A stretch of 33,764 nucleotides of DNA from Candidatus Litorirhabdus singularis (GTDB lineage: Bacteria > Pseudomonadota > Gammaproteobacteria > Pseudomonadales > Halieaceae), in the NCBI RefSeq assembly GCF_026262625.1, contig NZ_SHNN01000008.1, forward strand, positions 1-33,764, given 5' to 3'. This document shows positions 33,504 to 33,764 of this stretch, in pieces. A model generated the notes under the pieces. It was not told the DNA's origin and ran no database searches. It worked only from the letters and a program-made list of their open reading frames with translations. Positions within the stretch are counted from its first letter, which is position 1. Each line of letters starts with the position of its first letter. Both the position numbers and the translations under genes were made by a program.

Positions 33504-33764
33504 ATGGGTCAAATGACTATCTATCATCACTTAAGCCCGGAAGAGCGGGCTTTTCTTATGCTTGAACGACACCGTGGCAGTAGCCTGCGTCAGATAGCGC
33601 TGCAACTGGACCGAAGCCCAGCCACTTTGTCACGGGAGATCAGGCGGAACTCGTCTTCCGTTGGCTACTGCGCTGCCGAAGCGGGTAAAGCCTACCGAAC
33701 CCGGCGTAAACGCTGCGTGAAACCGCGAAAGATTATCAGTAACCAGGCCTTGCGCGCCGTCGTT
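33504..33764 (+). CDS. IS30-family transposase, cut by window end
   Basis: First 87 residues: MGQMTIYHHLSPEERAFLML, then SLRQIALQLDRSPATLSREI (the IS30 N-terminal helix-turn-helix) and a basic stretch (YRTRRKRCVKPRK). The DDE domain lies beyond the window. The element's left end should fall near 33455-33490. A second Met at 33513 is an equally good start. Confidence 0.85.
   Translation, partial: MGQMTIYHHLSPEERAFLMLERHRGSSLRQIALQLDRSPATLSREIRRNSSSVGYCAAEAGKAYRTRRKRCVKPRKIISNQALRAVV

Noticed and set aside
33532-33556. Terminator (AAGCCCG...CGGGCTT with T-run)
   Set aside because: It lies inside the IS30 transposase coding sequence (SPEERAFLM region).

Overview
The window looks like chromosomal accessory DNA of a marine or aquatic gammaproteobacterium. 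I infer this from protein style, moderate GC, two PEP-CTERM (exosortase-sorted) proteins with sigma-54-type promoters, DUF1254 proteins, 'neuromedin U'-type outer-membrane proteins, a REP-associated tyrosine transposase (RAYT) and IS6/IS30 elements. No rRNA, tRNA, CRISPR array or phage structural gene was seen. Genus cannot be assigned from the sequence alone.

Layout. 1-3.4 kb is a scrapyard: a headless reverse transcriptase, a PEP-CTERM protein, a zinc-ribbon protein and a tail-less TIR protein. 3.8-9.3 kb is a sulfatase locus: two beta-barrel proteins (one frameshifted), a neuromedin-U-like outer-membrane protein and a type I sulfatase, with a divergent AraC regulator whose 3' end runs into two tandem IS6-type end remnants. 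9.6-12.2 kb has a headless amidohydrolase, an SDR protein and a DUF3124 protein. 12.3-18.4 kb has a symporter fused to a solute-binding domain, an antiporter-AraC pair with overlapping stop and start, and a patatin-like lipoprotein. 18.5-25.3 kb is a second, larger minus-strand cluster: an alkylsulfatase-like MBL protein, two DUF1254/DUF1214 proteins, another neuromedin-U-like protein and an outer-membrane protein, followed by a MarC gene. 26.2-33.8 kb is again mobile: a DnaE2 fragment, a RAYT, small hypothetical genes, a second PEP-CTERM gene, a 777-bp IS6-type element abutting a Rieske oxygenase fragment, then GreA/B-like, nitroreductase and membrane-protein genes and the start of an IS30 transposase.

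The main unexplained signal is a non-coding repeat present four times in the same orientation (81-202, 2337-2426, 9609-9702, 26213-26334). All copies share the right end and have different left ends (122, 90, 94 and 122 bp). Each carries a canonical four-run G-quadruplex motif, and each lies next to a gene fragment: the headless RT, the TIR protein without its 3' end, the headless amidohydrolase or the DnaE2 N-terminal piece. It may be a miniature mobile element, an element end or a rearrangement hotspot; a misassembly hub must be excluded.

The second signal is regulatory. Both PEP-CTERM genes carry the same upstream box (TGTAAA, five bases, CTGACAG as read on the + strand) followed by a -24/-12 sigma-54 promoter, although they lie 28 kb apart. 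The third is the pair of loci at 3.8-9.3 and 18.5-25.3 kb. Both combine a sulfatase-type hydrolase, a neuromedin-U-like protein and other outer-membrane proteins, which suggests related systems for uptake and hydrolysis of an unidentified, perhaps sulfated, substrate.
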